Assembly (NCBI GenBank): GCA_900540045.1
Contig: UQEF01000095.1
Location: 1 to 10,223 of the forward strand
Direction: 5' to 3'
Source of the DNA: an uncultured Eubacteriales bacterium
Lineage (GTDB): Bacteria > Bacillota > Clostridia > Christensenellales > Aristaeellaceae
DNA: 10,223 nucleotides
Shown: in pieces, positions 1-6,768 of the stretch
Layout: each line of letters starts with the position of its first letter
How positions within the stretch are numbered: position 1 is the first letter of the stretch
The notes under the pieces: model-generated
What the model was told of the DNA's origin: nothing
Databases searched by the model: none
The model's input: only the letters and a program-made list of their open reading frames with translations
Translations under genes and position numbers: made by a program

Positions 1-24
1 TGTTCGTTTTTCCTTATGAAAAAT

Positions 25-60
25 GACCGTTGACTTGGGTTTGTCAACGGTCTGTTATTA
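25..60. terminator. Hairpin, possible bidirectional terminator
   Basis: GACCGTTGAC (25-34) and GTCAACGGTC (43-52) are perfect 10-bp complements around an 8-nt loop. On the minus strand the stem is followed by ATTTTTC (18-24 region) and on the plus strand by the T-rich TGTTATTAT. It could end transcription of a gene lying left of the window, insulating the eut promoter. No gene is visible to its left, so the direction of use is inferred. Confidence 0.5.
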
Positions 61-66
61 TAACAG
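52..66. repeat. 15-nt palindrome CTGTTAT-T-ATAACAG
   Basis: A perfect 7-bp inverted repeat around a single central T. With no room for an RNA loop it fits a protein-binding DNA site better than a hairpin. It lies about 80 bp upstream of the eut promoter -35 box. No regulator can be named. Confidence 0.4.
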
Positions 67-71
67 GGATG

Positions 72-105
72 ATATTTGGGTGTCAAGCCGGAAATAACCA
101 AATAT
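72..105. repeat. Inverted repeat ATATTTGG / CCAAATAT
   Basis: ATATTTGG (72-79) and CCAAATAT (98-105) are exact complements separated by 18 bp, about 40 bp upstream of the eut promoter -35 box. The arms could be operator half-sites about 2.5 helical turns apart (26 bp between arm starts). The AT-rich composition makes a chance occurrence less improbable, so this is only a candidate regulatory site. Confidence 0.35.
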
Positions 106-144
106 TCTGGGTTCTGAGGTCCGCGTACCACTGTGGAAAAATGG

Positions 145-173
145 TTGACAAGCAATGCATTGCCATATAAAAT
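145..173 (+). promoter_or_regulatory. Sigma-A-type promoter of the eut operon with palindrome in spacer
   Basis: TTGACA (145-150, perfect -35) is followed after exactly 17 bp by TAAAAT (168-173, -10). Predicted transcription start is near 180, giving a leader of about 36 nt before eutA. The spacer holds GCAATGCATTGC (152-163), a perfect 12-bp palindrome, where a bound repressor or MerR-like activator would act directly on RNA polymerase. The short leader has no room for a B12 riboswitch or the dual-hairpin target of EutV antitermination, so control at initiation is inferred. Confidence 0.75.
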
Positions 174-215
174 GAATAAAACCGAAGGAGTCGCGGAAAA
201 CGGAGGAAACGATCC

Positions 216-1625
216 ATGCGTGAGGAACGTCTGCTGAGCGTGGGCATCGACATCGGCACATCCACCACGCAATGCGTCTTCAGCGCCATTACGCTGTCCA
301 ATACGGCTTCGGCATTTTCGGTTCCGCGCATTCAGATAACGGAAAAACGCGTGCTCTATCGCGCGCCCCTTCGCCTCACCCCGCTCACGAGCCCGGAAAC
401 CATCGACGCTCAGGCGGTTGAGCGCATTGTGAGCGAGGACTATGTGGCGGCAGGCATCCGTCCGGACCAGATTCGTCTGGGCGCGGTCATCATCACCGGC
501 GAAACCGCGCGCAAGCAGAACGCGCGGGCTGTGGCGCAGGCCCTCTCCCGCCTGGCGGGGGATTTTGTGGTGGCGACCGCCGGCCCGGCGCTGGAGAGCA
601 TTCTTGCGGGACGCGGGTCTGGCGCGGCGGAGCTTTCGCGCACGAGCGGCAAACGGGTGATGAACCTGGATATCGGCGGAGGTACGGCCAACATGGCGGT
701 GTTTGAGCGGGGCGAGCCCATCGCCAACGGTTGCCTGGACATCGGCGGAAGGCTTCTGCGCTTTGAGGACGACGATTGCACGGTGCATTCCTTTTCCCCG
801 GCGATGCGGCGCATCGCGCGGGACGCGGGCGTGCCGCTGGCGGAGGGAACCCGCCTGACCGGCGAAGAGACGGACCGGCTGGCGCAGCGCATGGCGGAGG
901 TGCTGGAGGAAGCGGCGGGGCTCAGACCTCGCACCCCTCTGCATGACGACCTGTGCGTGGAGGCCTGCCTGCCGGATATCGGCCCTTCGGACATTTATAC
1001 CTTTTCCGGCGGCGTGTCGGAGTGCATCTATGGAACGGACGAGGATACCGGGCGCTTTCATGATCTGGGCGCAGCGCTGGGGCGTGCGGTGGCCTCCTCG
1101 CGGTTTTTCGTGTCCGGCCGGGTGATGCGGCCCGCCGAGCGAAGCTATGCCACAGTAATCGGTGCAGGTGCGTACAGCGTGGCCGTGTCGGGCAGCACCA
1201 TCTGCTATCAGGGGATGTCCTTCCCGCTGCCGTCACTTCCCACGGGCAAGGTGCCCTTTACCGGGCCGGAGGATCTGCCGGGGCTGGAGGCGGCGGTGCG
1301 GGAACAGTACCGCATCTTTGACGGCGAGTGCGCCGTCTGCATGGACGGAATGCAGGCGCCCTCCTACGCGCTGGTGGAGCAGGCCGCTCAGGCCCTTGCG
1401 CGGGCGATGGCGCCGCACTGGCCCAAGGTTGTGATTCTGCGGCAGGACATGGCCAAGGCGCTGGGGCAGGCGCTGATGCGCGCATGGCCCGAGGACACGC
1501 CGTTTCTGTGCATGGACGGAATCTCGCTCACCTATGGCGATACGGTGGATATCGGCGCACCGCTTTCGGGTGGGCGGGTAATCCCGGTGATTGTAAAAAC
1601 GCTGGCGTTTGCAGCGGGGAGGTAA
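216..1625 (+). CDS. eutA: EutA, ethanolamine ammonia-lyase reactivating factor
   Basis: EutA is the chaperone-like factor that uses ATP to swap inactivated cobalamin out of ethanolamine ammonia-lyase so the enzyme can reload adenosylcobalamin. The 469-residue protein has the actin/Hsp70-like ATPase signature: an N-terminal phosphate loop around D12 (GIDIGTSTTQ, residues 10-19) and a second one around D152 (LDIGGGTAN, 151-159). The segments ITGETARKQNA and VVATAGPALES are typical of the family. The start is ATG 216, with GGAGGA at 202-207 eight bases upstream. It is the first gene of the operon, just behind the promoter, and eutB follows after 5 bases. Length matches the family. No frameshift or missing motif was seen. 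Confidence 0.95.
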   Translation: MREERLLSVGIDIGTSTTQCVFSAITLSNTASAFSVPRIQITEKRVLYRAPLRLTPLTSPETIDAQAVERIVSEDYVAAGIRPDQIRLGAVIITGETARKQNARAVAQALSRLAGDFVVATAGPALESILAGRGSGAAELSRTSGKRVMNLDIGGGTANMAVFERGEPIANGCLDIGGRLLRFEDDDCTVHSFSPAMRRIARDAGVPLAEGTRLTGEETDRLAQRMAEVLEEAAGLRPRTPLHDDLCVEACLPDIGPSDIYTFSGGVSECIYGTDEDTGRFHDLGAALGRAVASSRFFVSGRVMRPAERSYATVIGAGAYSVAVSGSTICYQGMSFPLPSLPTGKVPFTGPEDLPGLEAAVREQYRIFDGECAVCMDGMQAPSYALVEQAAQALARAMAPHWPKVVILRQDMAKALGQALMRAWPEDTPFLCMDGISLTYGDTVDIGAPLSGGRVIPVIVKTLAFAAGR

Positions 1626-1630
1626 GGGCT

Positions 1631-2986
1631 TTGCGGCTAAGCGTATGTCTGGGGGGCCACACCTATTCCTTCCGTGACGTGCGGGATGTGATGGGAAAGG
1701 CCAACGAGGAAAAATCGGGCGATCAGCTTTGCGGCGTGGCCGCGCAGACACCGCAGGAGCGTGTGGCCGCGCGTATCGTGCTCAGCGAGATGACCGTGAA
1801 GGAAATCTGCGAGCACCCCGCCGTGCCCTATGAGCAGGACGAGGTGACCCGCCTGATTCTGGACGGCCTGAACCTGCCCATTTATCGGGAATACCAGAAT
1901 ATGACCATCGGGGAGCTTCGGGAGCGGATTCTCTCCGCTCCGCCGGAGGAGCTCACGCGTATGGGCCGCGGCCTTTCCAGCGAGGTCATTGCCGCCGTGT
2001 GCAAGCTGATGTCCAATCTGGACCTGATCTATGCCGCCGCACGCATGCGTGTGAAAGCCACCTGCGTTACCACTATCGGCGAGCCCGGTACCCTTTCGGC
2101 CAGGCTCCAGCCCAACCATCCCGTCGACGATGTGGAGGGGATCACCGCCAGCGTGCTGGAGGGCCTGTCCTTCGGCATGGGCGACGCGGTGATCGGCCTC
2201 AACCCCGTGGACGCCTCCACCGCCAGCGTTCAGGCCATTCTGACACGATTTGACGAGCTCAAGCGTCGCTATGAGATTCCCACGCAGATTTGCGTTCTGG
2301 CTCACGTGACCACGCAGATGGAGGCCGTCAGAAACGGCGCGCCCTGCGATCTGATGTTTCAGAGCATCGCAGGCTCGGAAAAGGGCAATGCGGCCTTTGG
2401 CATCAGCGCGGAGCTGATCGCCGAGGCGAAGGACTTAATGGCGCGGGAGGGAACCTCTCATGGGCCCAACCAGCTTTATTTTGAGACGGGGCAGGGGAGC
2501 GAGTTGTCCTCCGATGCTCACAACGGCTGGGATCAGCTGACGATGGAATCGCGCTGCTACGGCTTTGCGCGGCATTACGCCCCGTTTTTGGTCAATACCG
2601 TGGTCGGCTTCATCGGGCCGGAGTACCTCTACGACAGCCGGCAGTTTATCCGCGCGGGGCTGGAGGACCATTTCATGGGCAAGCTCCACGGCCTGCCCAT
2701 GGGGTGCGACTGCTGCTATACCAACCACATGCGCGCCGACCAGAACGACAACGAAAATCTGGCCGTGCTGCTGGCGTCGGCCGGATGCAACTATTTCATG
2801 GGCGTGCCCCATGCCGACGATGTGATGCTCAACTACCAGTCCACCGGGTACCATGATGTGGCTGCCGTGCGCGAGACTCTGGGCCTTGCGCCGATCGCGC
2901 CCTTTGCCAGGTGGCTGGAACGCTGGGGCTTCTGGCAGGACGGGAGGCTGGGGCCAAACGCGGGCGATGCCTCCGTGCTTCTTTGA
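1631..2986 (+). CDS. eutB: EutB, ethanolamine ammonia-lyase large (catalytic) subunit
   Basis: Large subunit of the adenosylcobalamin-dependent lyase that converts ethanolamine to acetaldehyde and ammonia inside the microcompartment. The frame stays open upstream into eutA, but homology begins at the TTG codon at 1631 (protein begins RLSVCLGGHTYSF after the initiator), preceded by GGGAGG at 1617-1622, 8 bases away. That start gives 451 residues, close to the roughly 453 of enterobacterial EutB. Active-site residues known from E. coli EutB (R160, Q162, N193, E287, D362) are all present with a constant offset of 2: R158 and Q160 in RLQPNHP, N191 in NPVD, E285 in FETGQGSE, and D360 in GCDCCYTNH. 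The gene therefore appears fully functional. It needs EutC as partner. The weak TTG start may tune its dosage. Confidence 0.96.
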   Translation: MRLSVCLGGHTYSFRDVRDVMGKANEEKSGDQLCGVAAQTPQERVAARIVLSEMTVKEICEHPAVPYEQDEVTRLILDGLNLPIYREYQNMTIGELRERILSAPPEELTRMGRGLSSEVIAAVCKLMSNLDLIYAAARMRVKATCVTTIGEPGTLSARLQPNHPVDDVEGITASVLEGLSFGMGDAVIGLNPVDASTASVQAILTRFDELKRRYEIPTQICVLAHVTTQMEAVRNGAPCDLMFQSIAGSEKGNAAFGISAELIAEAKDLMAREGTSHGPNQLYFETGQGSELSSDAHNGWDQLTMESRCYGFARHYAPFLVNTVVGFIGPEYLYDSRQFIRAGLEDHFMGKLHGLPMGCDCCYTNHMRADQNDNENLAVLLASAGCNYFMGVPHADDVMLNYQSTGYHDVAAVRETLGLAPIAPFARWLERWGFWQDGRLGPNAGDASVLL

Positions 2987-3010
2987 ACCGGCGAAGGGAG
3001 GATGAACAGC

Positions 3011-3901
3011 ATGACCGAACAGGAGGTCAGGGCAGTGGTGGAGCGGCTTCTCAGCCGGCTCAATGCCGGGGAGCTTGCCATGCCTGCAGCTCAAGTACCC
3101 ACGCCGGCGCGCATTCCTGCGCAGACGCCGGAGCAGTACGGCGTGATTGAGGACATCGAGCAGGTGGATCTGCGGCGGCAGTATCTGGTGGAGAATGCCC
3201 ATGATGCCGCCGCGTTCCTGGCCATGAAGGAGCGGACTCCAGCGCGCATCGGCGTAGGCCGGGCAGGGGCGCGGTACCGCACGCAGACGATGCTGCGCTT
3301 TCAGGCGGATCATGCCTTTGCGCAGGTGTCGGTGTTTTCCGACGTGCCGGCGGAGTTCCTGGAAAGCCTGCACCTTCCCGTGTATCAGACCGCCTGCGAG
3401 AGCCGCGAGGAGTTTCTGACCCGCCCGGACAAGGGTCGCGTATTTGACGCGGAGACGCTGCGGCGCATTCGGGAGAGCATCGCGCCGGATGTACGGGTCG
3501 TGGTCTATGTGGCGGACGGGCTTTCATCCGCCGCGGTCACGGCCAACGCGGCCGATATCCTGCCCGTCATCCGCAAGGGACTGGAGGGTGCGGGCATAAA
3601 GGTAAACGAACCGTTCTTCGTGCGATTCGGACGGGTGGCGACGATGGATCAGATCGGCGACGGGCTGCCCGCGGAAGTGGTATGCGTGCTGCTGGGCGAG
3701 CGTCCGGGGCTGGTGACGGCCGAGAGCATGAGCGCCTATATCGCCTACAAGCCCACCGTAGGGATGGCGGAAAGCCGCCGCACCGTGCTGGCAAACATTC
3801 ACCGGGGCGGCACGCCCGCGGTGGAAGCGGGCGCGCATATCGTGGATCTGATTCGGCTGATGCTGGAGAAAAAGCGCAGCGGCATTGATTTGCCGGTGTA
3901 A
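3011..3901 (+). CDS. eutC: EutC, ethanolamine ammonia-lyase small subunit
   Basis: Small subunit of the EutBC complex. It helps bind adenosylcobalamin and in enterobacteria its N-terminus targets the enzyme to the microcompartment. The first about 20 residues (TEQEVRAVVERLLSRL) form a likely amphipathic helix of the encapsulation-peptide type, followed by a Pro/Ala-rich linker and the catalytic-partner domain. Family segments include VADGLSSAAVTANAADILP, FFVRFGRVATMDQIGD, LLGERPGL and IHRGGTPAVEA. I chose ATG 3011 because AAGGGAGG (2994-3001) lies 9 bases upstream; the in-frame ATG at 3002 directly abuts that site and would add three residues. The 296-residue length is normal. It lies 24 bases after eutB. 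Confidence 0.95.
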   Translation: MTEQEVRAVVERLLSRLNAGELAMPAAQVPTPARIPAQTPEQYGVIEDIEQVDLRRQYLVENAHDAAAFLAMKERTPARIGVGRAGARYRTQTMLRFQADHAFAQVSVFSDVPAEFLESLHLPVYQTACESREEFLTRPDKGRVFDAETLRRIRESIAPDVRVVVYVADGLSSAAVTANAADILPVIRKGLEGAGIKVNEPFFVRFGRVATMDQIGDGLPAEVVCVLLGERPGLVTAESMSAYIAYKPTVGMAESRRTVLANIHRGGTPAVEAGAHIVDLIRLMLEKKRSGIDLPV

Positions 3902-3920
3902 TCGGAAGGGAGGGGCCGCG

Positions 3921-4595
3921 ATGCGGGGAGACCGCATGCCTGCAAGGGTGCTGGCCATGAGGCTGATTCCGAGCGTGGACACAGGTCTGCGGGATCGCCT
4001 GGGGCTGGGGGCAGAGGTGCACGCCCTGGGCCTGATTACCTGCGACAGCGATGATGTGGGCTACACCGCGCTGGACGAAGCCACGAAAAAGGCGTGCGTC
4101 AGCGTGGCCTACGCGCAGTCCATGTACGCGGGCGCGGCCAATGCCAATACGGTGCTGGCAGGCGAATTTCTGGGCATCTTGGCGGGAGAGACGCCTGCCG
4201 AGGTGGAAAGCGGCCTTTTGGCCGCGCGACGGATGATCGAGCAGGAAGCCAGCTTCTATTCCGCAAACGACGATGACAGCATCGTGTATTTTGCGCACTG
4301 CATCTCCCGCACGGGCAGCTATCTCTCCGCCGCCTGCGAGATTCCGGAAGGATCGCCGCTGGCCTACCTCATCGCACCGCCGCTGGAAAGCATGTACGCG
4401 CTGGACAAGGCGCTCAAGGCGGCTCAGGTGCGGGTTTGCGCCTTCTACGGCCCGCCGTCGCCCACCAACTTTGGCGGCGCGCTGCTCACCGGCAGCCAGT
4501 CGGACTGCCAGGCGGCGTGTGATGCATTTGCGCGCGCGGTGATCGACGTGGCGGCCAATCCTATTGAAACGCTTTCGGACGGAGCATCGTCGTAA
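3921..4595 (+). CDS. eutL: EutL, trimeric microcompartment shell protein
   Basis: EutL has two fused, circularly permuted BMC folds and forms pseudohexameric trimers in the shell; its gated central pore has been studied as a route for larger molecules and binds ethanolamine and cobalamin. The 224-residue sequence follows the family closely: RLIPSVD near the N-terminus, LGLITCDSDDVGY, YAGAANANT, HCISRTGSYLS, LAYLIAPPLES, and TNFGGALLTGSQ near the C-terminus. ATG 3921 has AAGGGAGG (3906-3913) 7 bases upstream. A more upstream ATG at 3885 lies inside eutC and lacks support; ATG 3936 would also align well with homologues. It sits 19 bases after eutC and 15 before the next shell gene. Confidence 0.93.
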   Translation: MRGDRMPARVLAMRLIPSVDTGLRDRLGLGAEVHALGLITCDSDDVGYTALDEATKKACVSVAYAQSMYAGAANANTVLAGEFLGILAGETPAEVESGLLAARRMIEQEASFYSANDDDSIVYFAHCISRTGSYLSAACEIPEGSPLAYLIAPPLESMYALDKALKAAQVRVCAFYGPPSPTNFGGALLTGSQSDCQAACDAFARAVIDVAANPIETLSDGASS

Positions 4596-4610
4596 GAAAG
4601 GAACCGGCAT

Positions 4611-5162
4611 ATGGCAAGCGTGACGGCCCTGGGTATGATTGAAACCATCGGCCTGGTATCGGCCATTGAGGCGGCGGACGCGGGCCTCAAGGCGGCGCAG
4701 GTGCGCCTGCTGGGCACGGACTACGTGCGCGGGGGGCTGGTGATGGTGCGTTTTGAAGGCGAGGTGGCCGCCGTACAGGCCGCGGTGGACGCGGGAGCGA
4801 CGGCGGCGCAGCGCGTGGGCAAGGTATTCAGCGCGCACGTCATTCCCCGCGCCATGCCGGAGGTGTTCTGTATGCTGGCGTCGGACCCGTCTGTGGGTCC
4901 GGGCAAACGGTATCGGGGAGGATGCGTCAGCTGCGGCGGCTGCGAGGGAGGACGGCGCGAGCTGGCGGCGATGGCGCGTGCGGAGCAGGCGGAAAAGGCC
5001 CCCGCGATGGAGGACCTCAAGGGCCGCCGGGTCGCGGAGCTGAAGCAGTACGCCGCTTCGCTGGAGGGTTTCCCGATGTCGACGGCGCAGATTCGCGCAT
5101 CGACCAAGGAACGCCTGCTGCAAGCCCTGGCGCGTCACTTTGGATGGACGGAGGAGCGTTGA
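4611..5162 (+). CDS. Single-BMC-domain shell protein with Cys motif and SAP-like tail (EutK-like layout)
   Basis: A BMC-domain protein of 183 residues. Residues 1-90 form one canonical BMC domain (ALGMIETIGLVSAIEAAD at 6-23; HVIPR at 76-80), with the pore-loop region reading TDYVRGGL (36-43) rather than the KIGSG of EutM-type hexamers. After it come a linker with C105-V-S-C108-G-G-C111, a charged Ala/Glu-rich helix (about 115-135), and a terminal module (about 136-183; LKGRRVAELKQYA, then KERLLQALARHF) resembling SAP or Rho-N helix-extended-helix folds. EutK of enterobacteria also joins one BMC domain to a C-terminal helical domain, so this may fill that slot, but the tail looks different and I leave the symbol empty. 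The RBS is GAAAGGA (4596-4602). It probably builds or anchors the shell; nucleic-acid binding by the tail is inference. Confidence 0.85.
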   Translation: MASVTALGMIETIGLVSAIEAADAGLKAAQVRLLGTDYVRGGLVMVRFEGEVAAVQAAVDAGATAAQRVGKVFSAHVIPRAMPEVFCMLASDPSVGPGKRYRGGCVSCGGCEGGRRELAAMARAEQAEKAPAMEDLKGRRVAELKQYAASLEGFPMSTAQIRASTKERLLQALARHFGWTEER

Positions 5163-5188
5163 CCTTCTAACGGACGTATTGCCTAAAC

Positions 5189-5204
5189 CGAAAGGAGCCT
5201 TTCG
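5189..5204 (+). promoter_or_regulatory. Hairpin enclosing the eutT ribosome binding site
   Basis: CGAAAG (5189-5194) and CTTTCG (5199-5204) pair over 6 bp with GAGC as loop, so the AAAGGAG Shine-Dalgarno (5191-5197) lies within the hairpin, 10 bases before ATG 5208. This could lower or gate eutT translation. The stem is short and no ligand site is visible. Confidence 0.4.
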
Positions 5205-5207
5205 CCT

Positions 5208-5885
5208 ATGCGATATATCACCGAGCAGGAACTGCGGGACAGCTTCGCCGGGGGCGTGCCCCCGCGCTTTGTGCTGCCCGCGGACTGCCGGCTGACCCCG
5301 CTGGCCGAGCAATACCTTCGGGACCTTAGGCTCCTGGGCGGGGAAAGCCTGCCGGACCGGCGGCAGAAGCCGGAGCACATGACCCACCTCAACAGCAGGG
5401 AGATGGTCAGCAAGACACACCCCCGCATCCTTCTGCGCGGCAAGCTGGATACGCTGGAAAGCGAAATCCTGCTGGTGATGGTCGGGTGCGGCGAAGCGTG
5501 GCGCGCGCTTTTGCAGGACGCTTTGCAACTGGTGCGGCAGGTGCTGGCCGCCGATGTGAAGGACGCGCCTCTCCCGCCCTGGAAGCTGGGCGGTATGGAT
5601 GCGGAGGAGGTACACCGGGGATCGCATCACCCGGAGGCGTTCGGGCTTTCCGGACATCTTCTGCCCGCGCCGGAGCAGGGATTGCTGGCCGCGCAGATGA
5701 ACCGCCTGCGCGCCGTGTGCCGCGAGGCGGAGCTGGCCGGCATCGCGGCCTGGCAGGATGGCGTTCTGTTGCGCCACGAGGACTGCATCCTGGCGCTGAA
5801 CCGGCTTTCCAGCTATTTTTATCTTCTGCAGCTGCGCGCCGCGACGGGCGGCGGGGCGAATAGAGAAAGGAATGAACGGACATGA
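5208..5885 (+). CDS. eutT: EutT-type cobalamin adenosyltransferase
   Basis: Transfers the adenosyl group of ATP to reduced cobalamin, making the adenosylcobalamin that EutBC needs. The 225-residue protein has the EutT pattern KPEHMTHL (54-61), KTHPRI (69-74) and RGKLD (77-81), then DVKDAPLPPWKLGGM and SHHPEAFGLSGHLLP, with a helical C-terminal half typical of this adenosyltransferase fold. The HX11CCXXC metal motif of Salmonella EutT is missing; its four cysteines are scattered. As I recall, Gram-positive EutT proteins also lack it, so this is a subclass trait and not damage. The first about 45 residues resemble the small N-terminal domain of EutT. It follows the shell gene by 45 bases and overlaps the next gene by ATGA, so the two are probably translationally coupled. 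Confidence 0.88.
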   Translation: MRYITEQELRDSFAGGVPPRFVLPADCRLTPLAEQYLRDLRLLGGESLPDRRQKPEHMTHLNSREMVSKTHPRILLRGKLDTLESEILLVMVGCGEAWRALLQDALQLVRQVLAADVKDAPLPPWKLGGMDAEEVHRGSHHPEAFGLSGHLLPAPEQGLLAAQMNRLRAVCREAELAGIAAWQDGVLLRHEDCILALNRLSSYFYLLQLRAATGGGANRERNERT

Positions 5886-6631
5886 AACAGTATATTTACG
5901 CACATCGCGGCGCTTCAGGCTATGCGCCGGAAAACACGCTGGAAGCCTTTGAACTGGCGATCCGGCAAGGCGCGTACGGTGTGGAGCTGGATGTGCATAT
6001 CACGGCGGACGGACGTCTGGTAGTGGCGCATGATGAAACGGTGGACCGCTGCTCCAACGGCAAGGGGCTCATCGCCCGGATGACCCTGCGCGAGCTCAAG
6101 GCCCTGCGCTTCAACAAGACCTTTCCGGAGTATGCCAAGGCTACCATTCCCACATTCCGGGAGGTGTTGGAACTGCTGGCACCGGCGGGGCTTCACGTGA
6201 ATGTGGAGCTTAAAAACAGCCTTATCGACTATCCTGATCTGGAGCGCCGCTGTGTGGAAGAAGCGGCGGCTGCTGGCATGCTGGAAAGGATGCTGTTTTC
6301 CTCCTTCAACCATCACAGCATGGTGCGCATGAAGCAAATCGACAAAAGCCTTCGCTGCGGCCTGCTGTACGAATGCACCATGGTCCGGCCCTGGGACTAT
6401 GCCGTGTCGCTTGGCATGGACGCACTCCATCCGCACTACTCCGGGGTGCTGGTGCCGGGCGGGGAGTGCGAGGCGGCGCACGCGGCAGGGCTGGAAGTCA
6501 ACCCCTGGACGGTCAACGCCGAAGATGACCTGCGTCGGGTGATCGCTGCGGGCGCGGACCGCATCATTACCAATTATCCGGACCGTGCGCTGCGCTGCCT
6601 GGCCCAGGATGGGGAAAAGCAGGAAGGATAA
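5882..6631 (+). CDS. Glycerophosphodiester phosphodiesterase, cytosolic UgpQ-like
   Basis: Hydrolyses glycerophosphodiesters to glycerol 3-phosphate and the free alcohol, for example ethanolamine from glycerophosphoethanolamine. The 249-residue protein is a single GDPD TIM barrel of usual length. Catalytic and metal residues are visible: H8-R9 in AHRGASGYAPENT, E35 and D37 in VELDVHI, H50 in VAHDET, E109 and K111 in NVELKN, and the terminal NPWTVN and IITNYPD segments. It has no signal peptide or membrane segment, so it should act in the cytoplasm. ATG 5882 overlaps the eutT stop (ATGA), with AGAAAGGA at 5864-5871. Coupling to eutT suggests it feeds lipid-derived ethanolamine to the pathway; that link is inferred from position and known chemistry. 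Substrate choice cannot be read from the sequence. Confidence 0.93.
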   Translation: MKQYIYAHRGASGYAPENTLEAFELAIRQGAYGVELDVHITADGRLVVAHDETVDRCSNGKGLIARMTLRELKALRFNKTFPEYAKATIPTFREVLELLAPAGLHVNVELKNSLIDYPDLERRCVEEAAAAGMLERMLFSSFNHHSMVRMKQIDKSLRCGLLYECTMVRPWDYAVSLGMDALHPHYSGVLVPGGECEAAHAAGLEVNPWTVNAEDDLRRVIAAGADRIITNYPDRALRCLAQDGEKQEG

Positions 6632-6632
6632 A

Positions 6633-6709
6633 GGCGGGAGCCTTTCGGCTGCTTTCATAAAAACGCGCTCCGCGTGCTGATGGCATACGGAGCGCGTTGA
6701 TTTCCCGCC
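6633..6709. terminator. Nested inverted-repeat terminator region between convergent genes
   Basis: The core is AACGCGCTCCG (6662-6672) and CGGAGCGCGTT (6688-6698), an 11-bp perfect stem that can extend by three pairs inside the loop. On the minus strand it is followed at once by TTTTTATG, so it is a good intrinsic terminator for the DUF3783 gene; on the plus strand the following tract (GATTT) is weak. Outer arms GGCGGGA (6633-6639) and TCCCGCC (6703-6709) also pair, and AGCC-TTTC-GGCT (6639-6650) forms a small hairpin between them. Shared use by both converging transcripts is likely. Confidence 0.75.
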
Positions 6710-6768
6710 GTCCGGAAAAGCGAAGGCACGGAGGCAAGCAGGCTGAGAAGGCGCCCCGTGGACGGGCC

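Noticed and set aside
174..215. A B12 riboswitch or EutV target in the eut leader
   Set aside because: The leader is only about 36 nt and no B12-box or paired hexaloop hairpins are seen; the upstream hairpin at 25-52 lies before the promoter.
1328..1630. Upstream ATG that would lengthen EutB by about 100 residues
   Set aside because: That part overlaps eutA in another frame and has no resemblance to EutB. The TTG at 1631 has a proper ribosome site and gives the family length.
2435..3373. Long minus-strand open frame over eutB/eutC (312 codons); similar ones at 1637-2305 and 5915-6874
   Set aside because: All oppose well-supported genes and show no recognisable family. Third-position GC bias explains the missing stops.
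3567..5903. A 778-codon open frame on the minus strand across eutC to eutT
   Set aside because: It lies antisense to four clearly recognised genes, is rich in Arg, Pro, His and Ala as expected for the complement of GC-rich coding DNA, and shows no domain. It is a composition shadow.
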